In this document: positions 25,483 through 34,414 of the stretch, piece after piece
How the letters are laid out: every line of letters starts with the position of its first letter
Position numbering within the stretch: position 1 is the first letter of the stretch
Assembly: GCA_947444305.1 (NCBI GenBank)
Contig: CANEZP010000007.1
Span: 1-64,000 of the forward strand
Length of the DNA: 64,000 nucleotides
Direction of reading: 5' to 3'
Origin: Pseudobdellovibrionaceae bacterium
GTDB taxonomy: Bacteria > Bdellovibrionota > Bdellovibrionia > Bdellovibrionales > UBA1609
Made by a program: the position numbers and the translations under genes
The notes under the pieces: generated by a model
Told to the model about the DNA's origin: nothing
Database searches by the model: none
What the model saw: the letters and a program-made list of their open reading frames with translations, nothing else

Positions 25483-25674
25483 ATGCTTTTAGTTCTGGCC
25501 GGAATATGGGTCGCCTATTTGGTTTGGTTAATAGACCTCAATATCGACGGCCCGCGATGGATGGCGCTGACGCTGGACCTTGCAACTTTGGTTGGAATAA
25601 TTCTCTCAGTAAGTTCCAGCCGAACTCGGGAAGCTGCAAAGAAAGTCTGGAAGCAATTGTCCCGTAACCTCTAG
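25483..25674 (+). CDS. Possible small two-helix membrane protein, perhaps a broken gene
   Basis: 63 aa with two hydrophobic helices (MLLVLAGIWVAYLVWLIDL and WMALTLDLATLVGIILSV) and a basic tail. The same frame upstream of the ATG is also hydrophobic (IVLIAGYTLTT) and, beyond a TAA at 25441-25443, reads LKLKKILEILA. This suggests a once longer protein now interrupted by a stop. No ribosome site precedes the ATG. Confidence 0.35.
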   Translation: MLLVLAGIWVAYLVWLIDLNIDGPRWMALTLDLATLVGIILSVSSSRTREAAKKVWKQLSRNL

Positions 25675-25691
25675 ATTAACGGTTGCGGTTT

Positions 25692-25805
25692 TTACTTCGC
25701 AGGATCGCCGTAGAGACGTTCAGTATCAAAGATGCTGGCGTGACCAAGGATCGTGAAGATCGAAGACAACGCGCCCCAATCCCGAGTTAAAATAACCGCA
25801 ACGAC
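25692..25805 (-). pseudogene. Possible tyrosine-recombinase C-terminal remnant
   Basis: The minus strand encodes a 37-residue fragment containing FTILGHASIFDTERLYGD before a stop. This resembles the LGH..I..T..Y box at the end of phage/integron-type integrases. It sits directly after the glutaredoxin stop in the same frame, with no start of its own. The flanks share GTTGCGGTT/AACCGCAAC inverted arms. The match is short, so chance cannot be ruled out. Confidence 0.3.
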
Positions 25806-26060
25806 TTAGCGACCCGCCAAGCGGTCGAGTTCGCCCTTCGAATCCAGCGCCGCTAAATCCGAAAAACCACCGATCAATTTGCCGTCGATGAAAATTTGCG
25901 GGACCGTGCGCTGGCCGGTTTTGGTGCGCAGCTGCTGGAGTTCGTCGTCTTTGCCGTCAAGGTTCACTTCCTCGAACGCAATGCCTTTACGGCTTAGAAG
26001 ATCTTTCGCGCGGATACAAAACGGGCAGGCACCCCAGGTGTAAACTTGTACGGACGACAT
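25806..26060 (-). CDS. grxC: Glutaredoxin (GrxC type)
   Basis: 84 aa thioredoxin-fold protein with a dithiol active site CPFC at 12-15, the cis-Pro loop TVPQIFIDG and the GG of GGFSDL. It reduces disulfides and mixed glutathione disulfides in the cytoplasm. It is followed by possible integrase debris, so the accessory patch ends here. Confidence 0.92.
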   Translation of the reverse strand: MSSVQVYTWGACPFCIRAKDLLSRKGIAFEEVNLDGKDDELQQLRTKTGQRTVPQIFIDGKLIGGFSDLAALDSKGELDRLAGR

Positions 26061-26087
26061 ATTTTAAAACCTCCAGTTAAAAGAAAA

Positions 26088-27092
26088 CTAACATAGCGCT
26101 TGGGCCGTGTCAGCGACGGTTTGGGCACGTATCGGGACGGCCTGATCGAGTGTCGTGAAGAACTGGTCCACCTCGGCGGCCGATTTCAATATCTTCGCCC
26201 GGGTAAACCATTCGAACCCTCGTTCATCATTCACGGACCAGTAACGCAAAAGCTGCTTAAGGCGCGCGACCGCGAATTGGTCGCCGCGCTCGGTGCGGCT
26301 CATCGCGAAGAAACGTCGCATGAAGTCTTGGCGATCGAAGTCCTGAACGAACGCCTTTTCCCCACGCAGCTCGGCTTGGATTTCGAGCGCGAGGGTGGGT
26401 CGGCGCACGACTCCACGACCAAGTGCGACCTTCGAAACGCCGCAGGCTTCGGTGCAGCGCCGGTAATCTTCGACGGACCAAATCTCGCCGTTGGCCAAGA
26501 AGGGGAGCGTGCGGCCTTCGCGCATCGAAGCGATGTATTCCCAGTGCGCGGGCGGCGTGTACATCTCGGCCTTCGTGCGCGCGTGCACGACGATGTGGGC
26601 CGCGCCGGCTTGTTCGACCGCGTGGGCGATCTCTTTGTGAAAATCTTTGTGATCAAAACCCAAACGCACCTTCGCGGTCACGGGAATGTGCGCGGGTACC
26701 GCGCGCCTGACGGCACTCGTGACTTCAAATAACCGTTCGGGGTTCTTCAGGAGTGAGGCGCCGCCGTCGTGGCGGTTCACGGTTTTGGCCGGGCAACCGA
26801 AATTAAGATCGATGCCGGGCGCGCCGAGTTCGGCCGCGAAGCCCGCGTTTTCGGCCACGGGGCCGGCTTGCCCGCCGAGGAGCTGCACGAACACGGGCGT
26901 CCCGCTGCGGGTACGGCCGCCGTTTTTCAGCTCGGGACAATATTTATGGTAAACGTGCGCGGGCAAAAGTCTTTCGGTCACGCGCACGAACTCGGTGACC
27001 ATGCGGTCGAAACCACCGACCTCGCTGAGAAGATCGCGCAGGATCCAATCGAGCACGCCCTCCATCGGCGCGAGTTGAACCGAAGGCGTCAT
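26088..27092 (-). CDS. dusC: DusC-like tRNA-dihydrouridine synthase
   Basis: 334 aa. VQLAPMEGVLDWILRDLL at the start and catalytic-Cys block DLNFGCPAKTVNRHDGGASLL are typical of DusC, which modifies U16. VTAKVRLGF, IVVHARTK and FLANGEIWS...VALGRGVVRRP follow. It overlaps the upstream EVE gene by ATGA, forming an operon. Confidence 0.85.
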   Translation of the reverse strand: MTPSVQLAPMEGVLDWILRDLLSEVGGFDRMVTEFVRVTERLLPAHVYHKYCPELKNGGRTRSGTPVFVQLLGGQAGPVAENAGFAAELGAPGIDLNFGCPAKTVNRHDGGASLLKNPERLFEVTSAVRRAVPAHIPVTAKVRLGFDHKDFHKEIAHAVEQAGAAHIVVHARTKAEMYTPPAHWEYIASMREGRTLPFLANGEIWSVEDYRRCTEACGVSKVALGRGVVRRPTLALEIQAELRGEKAFVQDFDRQDFMRRFFAMSRTERGDQFAVARLKQLLRYWSVNDERGFEWFTRAKILKSAAEVDQFFTTLDQAVPIRAQTVADTAQALC

Positions 27093-27607
27093 TTGCTCGC
27101 GGCTGTTTCTTTGGCCGGTTTTTTCGCGACCATCTTTTTTCCGGACATTTTTTCTCCGGACATCTTTTTAACGACGTCGAATTCTTTTTTCGTTACGGGT
27201 TGGATCGAGAGACGCTGGCCTTTTTTGACCACGAGCATGTCCTTCAGCTCGGCTTTGTCTTTCAACTCTTCAAGCGCAACGAGACGTGGAAATTTTTCGA
27301 GGAAACCGATGGTCACGCATTGCCAGCGCGGATTTTCTTTGGTGGATTTCGCGTCGAAGTATTCCGACTTTTTGTCGAACTGCTTTGGGTCGGGCTCGGC
27401 GGGGCCCGCGACGGTGGCGAGGCCCGCGACCCCGGGTGGTTCCGCGTTCGAATGGTAGAACAACACTTGGTCGCCGGGTTTCATGTCTTGGGTCATGAAG
27501 TTACGCGCTTGGTAGTTGCGAATGCCATCCCAGAGCGTAGTTTTTGCCTTCGAGAGATCGTCGATCGAGAAAACTTCGGGTTCGGATTTTATAAGCCAGT
27601 AGCGCAT
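27089..27607 (-). CDS. EVE-domain protein with Lys/Met-rich tail
   Basis: 172 aa from the ATG at 27607, which has GAGG six bases upstream. Residues 1-~130 form an EVE (PUA-like) domain: YWLIKSEPEVFSIDDL, LWDGIRNYQARNFM, DQVLFYHSN, and PRWQCVTIGF. EVE proteins bind modified DNA or RNA bases. The C-terminal ~35 residues repeat KMSGEKMSGKKM and are strongly basic, suggesting nucleic-acid contact. Coupling to a tRNA-modifying enzyme is suggestive but not proof of a tRNA role. Confidence 0.85.
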   Translation of the reverse strand: MRYWLIKSEPEVFSIDDLSKAKTTLWDGIRNYQARNFMTQDMKPGDQVLFYHSNAEPPGVAGLATVAGPAEPDPKQFDKKSEYFDAKSTKENPRWQCVTIGFLEKFPRLVALEELKDKAELKDMLVVKKGQRLSIQPVTKKEFDVVKKMSGEKMSGKKMVAKKPAKETAASK

Positions 27608-27716
27608 CAATACCTCGGTGCTGGATAAGTAACGGAAAGCGCCGCGCAAGTCCAACTTTTGGGTGCCTTCATTCGTGAAAGCCGTTATTTTTAGCGCTAA
27701 TTTCAAAGGAGCACGC

Positions 27717-29129
27717 ATGAGCGATCAATTGAAGGATCAGTACCGGGTCGAAAAGGACACGATGGGCGAAATCAAAGTCCCGGCCGAGCGCCTGTGGGGC
27801 GCACAGACCCAACGCTCCATCGAGAACTTCAAGATCGGCGGCGACAAGTTCCCCCGCGAAATGATCCGCGCGCTGGGCGTGCTCAAGAAAAGTGCCGCGC
27901 GCGCGAACCAAAAGTTGGGTCTGCTCAAGGAAGAAAAAGCGAAGTTCATCGTGCAGGCCGCCGACGAAGTCATCAAGGGCCAATGGGACGCCGAGTTTCC
28001 GCTCGTGGTATGGCAAACGGGCAGCGGCACGCAAACCAACATGAACGCCAACGAAGTCATCGCTAACCGCGCGATGATCCTAGCCGGCGGCAAAGCGGGC
28101 GAGAAAAGCATTCACCCCAACGACGACGTCAACAAAGCGCAATCCTCTAACGACACGTTCCCGACCGCGATGCACATCGCGGTGGCCGAGCGCGCGACCC
28201 AGCATCTCATTCCCATGCTTAAAGGATTAAAGGATGCGCTAGAGAAAAAACAAAAAGAATTTGCTTCGATCGTAAAAATCGGGCGCACGCATTTGATGGA
28301 CGCGACTCCTTTAACATTGGGTCAAGAATTCTCGGGCTACGTTCAGCAACTCGAAAACTCCGTGCAGCGTGTGCAAAGTTCGCTCACGCACGTTCATCAG
28401 CTGGCGCTCGGGGGCACGGCCGTCGGGACCGGCTTGAATACGCATCCCCAGTTTGCCGAGACCGCGGCCAAGATCATCGCCGAAGAGACCGGCCTACCGT
28501 TCACCAGCGCGCCCAATAAATTTGAGGCGCTCGCGGCCCACGATGCGCTCGTGCAGATGTCGGGCACGCTCAAAACGATCGCGTGTTCGCTCATGAAAAT
28601 CGCGAATGACTTCCGCATGCTCGGTAGCGGCCCGCGCTGCGGGATCGGCGAGTTGATCTTGCCCGCGAACGAACCCGGCTCATCGATTATGCCCGGCAAA
28701 GTGAACCCCACGCAGAGCGAAGCGATGACCATGGTGTGCGCGCAAGTGATCGGCAATGACATGGCCGTGGCGATGGGCGGGGCGACCGGGCACTTCGAAC
28801 TCAATGTCTTTAAACCTTTGATCGTGCACAACGTGCTGAACTCTATCCGCCTGCTCGGCGACGCTTGCGATTCGTTTCGCGAACATTGCGTCGAGGGGAC
28901 CGAGGCCAACGTCGAACAAATCAAGAGCCACTTAAACAACAGCCTCATGTTGGTGACCGCGCTTAACGCCACGATCGGCTACGACAACGCCGCTAAGATC
29001 GCGAAAGCCGCTTGGAAAAATGGAACCACGCTCAAAGAAGAAGCGCTGAAGTCCGGACTTTTGACCGAACAAAAATTCGACGAGGTCGTTCGTCCCGAAA
29101 AGATGACCGGCCCCGACGGTCAAGGGTAG
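27717..29129 (+). CDS. fumC: Class II fumarate hydratase, FumC
   Basis: 470 aa from the ATG at 27717, AAGGAG upstream. It has the superfamily signature [11 protein letters not shown], plus [26 protein letters not shown] and [15 protein letters not shown]. It interconverts fumarate and malate in the TCA cycle without iron-sulphur clusters. It heads a plus-strand run of closely spaced genes to 32760. Confidence 0.95.
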   Translation: MSDQLKDQYRVEKDTMGEIKVPAERLWGAQTQRSIENFKIGGDKFPREMIRALGVLKKSAARANQKLGLLKEEKAKFIVQAADEVIKGQWDAEFPLVVWQTGSGTQTNMNANEVIANRAMILAGGKAGEKSIHPNDDVNKAQSSNDTFPTAMHIAVAERATQHLIPMLKGLKDALEKKQKEFASIVKIGRTHLMDATPLTLGQEFSGYVQQLENSVQRVQSSLTHVHQLALGGTAVGTGLNTHPQFAETAAKIIAEETGLPFTSAPNKFEALAAHDALVQMSGTLKTIACSLMKIANDFRMLGSGPRCGIGELILPANEPGSSIMPGKVNPTQSEAMTMVCAQVIGNDMAVAMGGATGHFELNVFKPLIVHNVLNSIRLLGDACDSFREHCVEGTEANVEQIKSHLNNSLMLVTALNATIGYDNAAKIAKAAWKNGTTLKEEALKSGLLTEQKFDEVVRPEKMTGPDGQG

Positions 29130-29135
29130 GGCACT

Positions 29136-29672
29136 TTGCGCATCGGCGTCTTTTGCAGCGCGAGCGAAGCGGTTTCGCCCATGCTGTTCTCCGAAATCGA
29201 ATTGCTCGGCGAGAACCTCGCCCGTGACGGTCACGTGGTCGTCTACGGCGGCGCCAGCAACGGCTGCATGGGCGCGTTAGCGAGGGGCGTGCTTCGCGCG
29301 AAGGGCCGGTTGGTCGGGGTCGTACCGGTCATGGATTTTATGAAAGAGCTGGTGCAGCCGGGTCTGCACGAAATTTTCGAAGTCCCGACGATGTCTTCTC
29401 GCAAAGAAATCATGATGCGTGAGAGTGAAGCGTTCATCGTCTATCCGGGCGGGTTAGGTACGCTCGACGAAGCATTTGAAGCATTGGCTCTGAAAAGCCT
29501 CGGAAGCCAGCGTAAACCTATCGTATTTTATAATTTCCTCGGTATCTGGACCCCGTTGATCGAAGCGCTCGAGCTCTTGGCGCACGCCAATTTGATCCGC
29601 GACCGACTCGACGATCTCGTGCGCGTGATAGACAAACCAGACGATCTACGCGAATATTTTAAGCATGTCTGA
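29136..29672 (+). CDS. LOG-family (TIGR00730) phosphoribohydrolase
   Basis: 178 aa, TTG start. The N-terminal IGVFCSAS is needed for the nucleotide fold, which supports this start. The family motif PGGLGTLDE is near residue 107, preceded by SRKEIMMRESEAFIVY. LOG proteins release free base from nucleoside monophosphates such as cytokinin riboside 5'-phosphate. The bacterial substrate is uncertain. Its last 8 bp overlap the next gene. Confidence 0.88.
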   Translation: MRIGVFCSASEAVSPMLFSEIELLGENLARDGHVVVYGGASNGCMGALARGVLRAKGRLVGVVPVMDFMKELVQPGLHEIFEVPTMSSRKEIMMRESEAFIVYPGGLGTLDEAFEALALKSLGSQRKPIVFYNFLGIWTPLIEALELLAHANLIRDRLDDLVRVIDKPDDLREYFKHV

Positions 29673-30534
29673 GCTATTAAAAAATCCGAGGCTGCAATGG
29701 CTCGGCAGTGAATTTTTGCGCCCCTACGTTTACGTTCGCCCCGAAAATCGTATCGCGACGCCCGGTCAGAGTTTTAAAACCGACTGGTTCAAGATGTCGC
29801 CCATCTACAAAAATCCACTACGGATGGATGAAGTCGATTTCGCCGATCAAATTTTGCGACTCGAAACTCACGCGTTTGCCGCCAGCAATATGCCGATGCC
29901 CCGCTGGGTTTTTTACGATTGCGCGATCATGCCCGGCTTCGTGGCGGGATTTGCGATACACCGTTCAAAAGCCACTCCCGAGATGATTAAAATATTGCAG
30001 CCGGCCGATTCGACCGAGTGGCTGCCGGTCTCTTTGTTTATCTGCATTCCCGCGATGGCGCACAAAGAATGGATCGCGCACAATCTCTGCTCGATCAATT
30101 CGCTGGTGCCTAAAGAGCAGAGTATCTACGGACTCGGCTTCCTTTCGAAAGCGTTCGCGCTTTGGTACGCCAACGTTGAAACGCTCTGCGGGATCACGCA
30201 ATGGAAAAGCCCGGCCGTTCGCCTCCATACGCATTACGGCGACTTCGAGGTGCTTACGGCTTACACACCGGTCCATTCGTACGCTCACACGCTGACTTAC
30301 CGGATGAGCACCAATGTATTAGAGTGGAAACGCTTTTTTACCCACGAGCAGGATCCCGACTTCGAAAAACGTTTCTCGCCCGCGGGTTTCGAAGTGGATC
30401 CGCAGGACGAGAACAGTTTAAAGAGCTTTCAGACCAAATTGGAAGCGGGGGGTACGCGGTATTTCTTGAACGCGGCCCAAATCCGAAGCCAACCGCTCGA
30501 CGCAAGGTTGACTGTCTACGTTCGGAAAGGGTAA
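29665..30534 (+). CDS. Conserved-looking protein of unknown function
   Basis: 289 aa, ATG inside the end of the LOG gene. No signal peptide, no transmembrane helix and no domain I can name. It is a mixed alpha/beta protein rich in aromatics, with segments such as MPRWVFYDCAIMPGFVAGF and YGLGFLSKAFALWYANVE. Tight coupling to the LOG gene suggests co-expression. Confidence 0.75.
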   Translation: MSELLKNPRLQWLGSEFLRPYVYVRPENRIATPGQSFKTDWFKMSPIYKNPLRMDEVDFADQILRLETHAFAASNMPMPRWVFYDCAIMPGFVAGFAIHRSKATPEMIKILQPADSTEWLPVSLFICIPAMAHKEWIAHNLCSINSLVPKEQSIYGLGFLSKAFALWYANVETLCGITQWKSPAVRLHTHYGDFEVLTAYTPVHSYAHTLTYRMSTNVLEWKRFFTHEQDPDFEKRFSPAGFEVDPQDENSLKSFQTKLEAGGTRYFLNAAQIRSQPLDARLTVYVRKG

Positions 30535-30543
30535 TCTTAGCGC

Positions 30544-30966
30544 ATGAATCAATTACCCGCAGTCGCCAAGAAGGTCTACTTCAAGTGCAACAAATGTGAG
30601 ACGGACCGCTACCAAGTCGTTCTCTCCCACACCTCGCTGACCTCGGCCAAACTCGAATGCGAAGTTTGTAAATCGAAAAATACCTTCAAACTTGAAGAGC
30701 CCAAACGTCCTCGCGTCGCGGCTCCTAAAAAACCCGGCGCGACTAAGTCCAAAGCCAAAGGCTCGACCCACGTTGCGAAGTGGACTCAGCTCCGCGACAA
30801 CAACGGCGACAAACCCACTTCGTACAATATGAAAAAGGGTTTTGAAGTCGGTTCGGCGCTCGAACATCCCAAATTCGGTTTGGGTTTCGTGGTCAATGTT
30901 TCTGACGCCGCCATTCAGGTGATCTTCGAAGACGAACAACGGCAGCTCGTACATAACCGCCCATAG
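30544..30966 (+). CDS. Zinc-ribbon protein with C-terminal Tudor/SH3-like domain
   Basis: 140 aa. Residues ~12-46 form a CxxC...CxxC ribbon (CNKCET then CEVCKS). A Lys/Pro-rich linker follows, then ~100-138 reads VGSALEHPKFGLGFVVNVSDAAIQVIFEDE, which resembles the Tudor-like domain at the UvrD/PcrA C-terminus that contacts RNA polymerase. A role near transcription is plausible but inferred. Confidence 0.7.
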   Translation: MNQLPAVAKKVYFKCNKCETDRYQVVLSHTSLTSAKLECEVCKSKNTFKLEEPKRPRVAAPKKPGATKSKAKGSTHVAKWTQLRDNNGDKPTSYNMKKGFEVGSALEHPKFGLGFVVNVSDAAIQVIFEDEQRQLVHNRP

Positions 30967-30977
30967 ATAAGGCGTTG

Positions 30978-32024
30978 ATGCGATTCTTAACATTCAATCT
31001 GTGGCATGGCTTAAGTCCCTCAAGCCCCGTTTCGATGGAGGCTTTAGAACCTACGGGCCGCCGCAGTTTGCGTGAGCAATTGCAACTCGAGGTGGCCGCC
31101 TCCGTCCAGGCCGACGTTCACTTTTTCCAAGAAGCCAATCCCGTTCGCACCCGCTGCGCTTTGCTGAGCGAAGCCGTCGGTTCGGAAGGCGTGTTCCAAC
31201 GCGACCTCACCGGCATGAAACTCTTCGGCGTCGGCGTGCCTTACAATCTCAATTCCGGTTTGATTACCGCCGTCCGTCGTAAGTGGGCGATGAAGCCGCT
31301 GCAGGCCGTTTCACTCTCGCGCCCCGGCACCAATTTCGTGCGCAACTGGGGCAGCTGGCAATTGCGCGAAGAGCGCTTCGCTCTGATGTGCGAAACTATC
31401 TTGCCCGGCTGGGGCAAAGTTTTGCTGGTGAACGCGCACATCCACCACGGACTCGAGGCTACCGACACCATCGGTGAAGAGCTTATTTTCTTAGCCGATG
31501 AGCTCGAGCTTCCGGCCTCGGCGGTGAGCGAATTAAAAGAACGCCTGGCCAAAGGCAACGCCAAACGTGCGCTCGAGCTCGAAGTTTTATTCCGCACGAT
31601 CGAAAGTTTGGAAGACCGCTACGAAGCCATCGTCGTGGGTGGCGATTTTAATTCGCGTCCATCGAGCAAAGCCTACGCGAAATTCACGGAACACGGTTTC
31701 CGCGATGCTTGGGCCGAGGCCAACCCTCAAGATCCCGGTCTAACTTTTGATTCCGAAACGAACTTAGCCAATCATCTGCTGCAAAAGAAGTTTCCGCTCA
31801 CTTTAGTCGTCGAAGATCTTTCTTTTTCCACGAAAGTAAAAGAACGTCTGATGACCCTCGCGCGCAAGCACGAGCGTTCGCCCCGGCGTATCGATTATCT
31901 GTTCTTCCGTTCGAAGTCGGTGAAGCTCGCGGTAAAATCCGCTTCTTTAATCGGTAAGCCGAATGCCGAAGGGCTTGCGCCCTCCGATCACTACGGCGTG
32001 TGCGCCGACATCGAGGCGACCTAA
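30978..32024 (+). CDS. Endonuclease/exonuclease/phosphatase (EEP) family protein
   Basis: 348 aa from the ATG at 30978. EEP motifs are in order: FNLW near the start, FFQEAN (catalytic Glu), NAHIHHG, GGDFNSRPSS and SDHYGV at the end, preceded by RRIDYLFF. Members cut DNA, RNA or phosphoesters such as sphingomyelin. The absence of a signal peptide favours a cytoplasmic nuclease or phosphodiesterase. Its stop overlaps the BolA start (TAATG). Confidence 0.85.
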   Translation: MRFLTFNLWHGLSPSSPVSMEALEPTGRRSLREQLQLEVAASVQADVHFFQEANPVRTRCALLSEAVGSEGVFQRDLTGMKLFGVGVPYNLNSGLITAVRRKWAMKPLQAVSLSRPGTNFVRNWGSWQLREERFALMCETILPGWGKVLLVNAHIHHGLEATDTIGEELIFLADELELPASAVSELKERLAKGNAKRALELEVLFRTIESLEDRYEAIVVGGDFNSRPSSKAYAKFTEHGFRDAWAEANPQDPGLTFDSETNLANHLLQKKFPLTLVVEDLSFSTKVKERLMTLARKHERSPRRIDYLFFRSKSVKLAVKSASLIGKPNAEGLAPSDHYGVCADIEAT

Positions 32025-32350
32025 TGGTCTGGCAAACGCGCATCCAAGACAAATTGACCGCGGCGTTTTCTCCATCGCACCTTGAGATCACGAACGAAAG
32101 CCCCATGCACGGCTTAGCCGCTTCGGCCGAAAAACATTTCCGCGTCGTTATGGTCTCGGCCCGCATGGAAGGTCTGTCGCGCATAGATAGGCATCGTTTG
32201 GTAAACGAAACTTTGGCGGCGGAGCTGCGCGATCACGTGCACGCCCTCTCGGTTCAAGCGTTCACCGCTCCCGAGTGGGAGAAAAAGCACGGCGCCACTT
32301 TCGCCTCGCCCGAATGTCTCGGCGGCGGCAAGCGGGAAGGTATCCGTTGA
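32024..32350 (+). CDS. bolA: BolA-family protein
   Basis: 108 aa starting at the TAATG overlap. The BolA fold is shown by VWQTRIQDKLTAAF, NESPMHG, HFRVVMVSARMEGLSRIDRHR and LRDHVHALSVQAFTAPEW. BolA proteins pair with monothiol glutaredoxins in iron-sulphur handling and affect cell shape. The only glutaredoxin here is the dithiol type at 25806. It overlaps the next gene by four bases (TTGA). Confidence 0.9.
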   Translation: MVWQTRIQDKLTAAFSPSHLEITNESPMHGLAASAEKHFRVVMVSARMEGLSRIDRHRLVNETLAAELRDHVHALSVQAFTAPEWEKKHGATFASPECLGGGKREGIR

Positions 32351-32760
32351 GAAAAGCCGTCAAGACCTTCGCGATCGGTGCACTAGGCGGAGTCTTGGGT
32401 GTCATGTCTGCGGCGGGCATCGCTAAGGTCACTTCATCTTTAAAAACAATTCGCGTCGAAGACACTTCCCAGCTTTTACAAAACATTGGGCAAGGTCAAC
32501 TCGTCGTCGGCGGCAAAACCTGGGACGCGCACCTGTACTGCAACGAAGAATCGATCGCCAATCCAAAATTGATCGAATTCTATCAATTGAACGAACAAAG
32601 CGAGCTGGTCGTCCTATGCACCGGCGAAGAAAACGTAGTCTCCGTCTTTCCCCCGGACGGTGAACCAAAAGTCCGTCGTGTGAAGCCGAAGAAAACGACG
32701 ACTCGGATCTCCGATGAAATTTTGCGTAATTCCGTTATCCGTTTGACCCGGCCGGATTAG
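32347..32760 (+). CDS. Membrane-anchored protein of unknown function
   Basis: 137 aa with a TTG start overlapping the bolA stop. One N-terminal hydrophobic helix (FAIGALGGVLGVMSAAGIA) is followed by a soluble ~110-residue domain with two cysteines (YCNEE, VLCTG), probably facing the periplasm, and a basic stretch RRVKPKKTTTR. No domain recognised. It is the last gene of the fumC run. Confidence 0.65.
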   Translation: MRKAVKTFAIGALGGVLGVMSAAGIAKVTSSLKTIRVEDTSQLLQNIGQGQLVVGGKTWDAHLYCNEESIANPKLIEFYQLNEQSELVVLCTGEENVVSVFPPDGEPKVRRVKPKKTTTRISDEILRNSVIRLTRPD

Positions 32761-33067
32761 ATTTCCTAGTTCGTAAATTTATCTCCGATTGGCCTCATCC
32801 CTTTAACGCAGCGATGATCCCTCCATGCGAGTGGCGCCTCTCCGCCATCCGGGCGGAGAGTATTGAAAAGTGAAATCCAATTTAAATTTCGAAGGCTAAT
32901 CAGGAAAGTAGCTAACGCCCATTCTCTCTTTTGCTCTCACATTCTCTCTCTTTTCTTTTTCTTCCGCAAGGTCGACCATGCCCAAGAGCTTATCGAAGTT
33001 TTTCCACTGGTCGAACTTCCACTTTCCTCCTCATCCTTCTTCACGTCTATCCCATCCTAATCAATTC

Positions 33068-33166
33068 AAACCTCCCAAATATCCAAGTCTTGCGGCCGCG
33101 GACGGCCGCAAGAAGCCACTCTCAAGGATGGAAGATCAGCGCAACACCACGATGAGGCCCTCGAAG
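33068..33166 (+). repeat. REP-like structured repeat, copy 1
   Basis: It begins AAACCTCCCAAA and ends near CGAAG. The core is an 11-bp perfect stem, 33088-33098 with 33103-33113, around loop CGGA. A second copy at 43089-43186 has the same flanks and loop but a different stem sequence that is still fully complementary. That copy lies beside a RAYT transposase gene. Confidence 0.75.
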
Positions 33167-33171
33167 TAAAA

Positions 33172-33187
33172 TTCTGTGCGCACAGAA
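33172..33187. repeat. 16-bp palindrome TTCTGTGCGCACAGAA, copy 1
   Basis: Perfect inverted repeat just after the REP-like element. Other copies are at 34116-34131 (inside the HNH gene) and 36306-36321 (one mismatch). All share upstream AAAA and lie within 3.2 kb. Confidence 0.75.
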
Positions 33188-33419
33188 AATCTGAAAAAGA
33201 TTTCTCAAAACCAAAATAGATTTGACGGATTTTCCGAAGCCTTTGTGCGCGGATGGTGCAGTTAAAAACAGAAACTTGAAAGCAAAATCAAATTATTAAT
33301 TCGCGTTCAATACAAAGGCGATATGAGTGAATAAACAAAGGTTAAATACAAGAGTAGGTGAGCATCAAACCGCTCTCTCAAAAAGCCGTGTTATGGTCAT
33401 GCAACTTCGGAGGTTCACC

Positions 33420-34379
33420 ATGAACACAGAGCAAAAAAGAATTCACGCACGAGCGTTAGAGGCGCGGGCCAAGTTTCATAACTTTGAATTGGAGTTTATC
33501 TCGATATTGCAAGATGCCGAGCGAACGCGTTTGCCGCGTGCGCTGAATAAGCGAAGCCTGCATGTTTACGCCGTTGATGTTTTAGGTTTCACTCCGCCGG
33601 TCGCGTACATGTTCATTGCGGTCGCCCGAAAAGCGCTTGAGATTCCGGAGTTAATTGCATCGGATCTTTCCGTGTTCGTGTTGAGTCGGTTGATGTCGAC
33701 AATCAATCCGCTAAATGCGGCGGAACTGATTCATCTCGCGCAAACCAAGTCGAGCCGTGAACTGGATATGGAGCTTGGTCGTCGAAATCCTAGATATAAA
33801 GCCGAGCGAACTAAAATCCACTCCGAAGAATGCGTTGAGCTCACGGTTAAGGTCTCGGCGAAATTTTTGGACAAATTGAAACGGGTGCAAGCTTTACGTG
33901 CGCAGAAAAATTGTGAGGCCGGGATGGGTTTTGCTCTGGAGGTGAGTTTAGACGAATACCTTCGCCGGCATGATCCCGTGCAAAAAGCTGAGCGGGCTCA
34001 GAAAAGAAAAGCCGGCGCCCAAGCTTTGGCGGTGGTTGATGCGGTGCTAGGCGACGCCGTCGCGGTGGAGCCGATTGTAGATCCAATCGTTGCCGAAGTG
34101 GATGGGAATAGAAAATTCTGTGCGCACAGAAAGTTTAAGCGTGTACCCCTAACGGCGGCGCAAAGGCATGCGGTTTTTGCGCGCGACCAAGGTAAATGTA
34201 CCTCGTTGGATGCCTCGGGCACGAGATGCAATTCAGACCAATGGATTCAGGTTCACCATATTGTTGAGGTGGCTCGGGGTGGAGGTAATGAGCCCTCGAA
34301 TCTCACGACGCTTTGTTCGTTTCACCATGATTTGGTTCATCAGCTTGAGTTCAGTTTGGACGGGCAAGTGGCGGGTTGA
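33420..34379 (+). CDS. HNH endonuclease with DUF222/13E12-like N-terminal region
   Basis: 319 aa from the ATG at 33420, GGAGG six bases upstream. The helical N-terminal part (VLGFTPPVAYMFIAVARKALEIPEL, SVFVLSRLMSTINPLNAAELIHLAQ in landmarks) is like that of the multi-copy HNH proteins of actinobacteria and Bdellovibrio. The C-terminal HNH has RHAVFARDQGKC, two HH pairs (VHHIVEV, SFHHDLVH) and zinc cysteines. It probably nicks or cuts DNA. A copy of the 16-bp palindrome lies in frame at 34116-34131, encoding part of KFCAHRKF between the two domains, as if inserted. Confidence 0.85.
   Translation: MNTEQKRIHARALEARAKFHNFELEFISILQDAERTRLPRALNKRSLHVYAVDVLGFTPPVAYMFIAVARKALEIPELIASDLSVFVLSRLMSTINPLNAAELIHLAQTKSSRELDMELGRRNPRYKAERTKIHSEECVELTVKVSAKFLDKLKRVQALRAQKNCEAGMGFALEVSLDEYLRRHDPVQKAERAQKRKAGAQALAVVDAVLGDAVAVEPIVDPIVAEVDGNRKFCAHRKFKRVPLTAAQRHAVFARDQGKCTSLDASGTRCNSDQWIQVHHIVEVARGGGNEPSNLTTLCSFHHDLVHQLEFSLDGQVAG
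34116..34131. repeat. 16-bp palindrome TTCTGTGCGCACAGAA, copy 2, inside the HNH coding sequence
   Basis: Identical to the copy at 33172-33187. It sits in the linker between the N-terminal and HNH domains without breaking the frame. Confidence 0.8.
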
Positions 34380-34383
34380 AGCT

Positions 34384-34400
34384 GTCTCAAAATGAGACGG
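34384..34400 (+). promoter_or_regulatory. Second GTCTCANNNTGAGACGG palindrome
   Basis: GTCTCA, spacer AAA, TGAGACGG, 57 bp upstream of the ATG of the next secreted protein. It matches the palindrome at 3699-3717, including the trailing GG. Confidence 0.5.
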
Positions 34401-34414
34401 TTCCAGGGCGCGCG

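Larger units (their letters stand above)
32761..33419. other. 659-bp intergenic region with several sequence elements
   Basis: In order it holds a strong 9-bp hairpin CTCTCCGCC/GGCGGAGAG (32838-32860), a polypyrimidine tract (32921-32965), a REP-like repeat (33068-33166), a 16-bp palindrome (33172-33187), then AT-rich DNA leading to the GGAGG (33409-33413) of the HNH gene. No gene is convincing. Confidence 0.6.

Noticed and set aside
22383-27092. Two Dus genes as a recent duplication framing a composite element
   Set aside because: Their active-site blocks (MGCPVNK versus FGCPAKT) and overall sequences differ clearly; they are distinct subfamilies on opposite strands.
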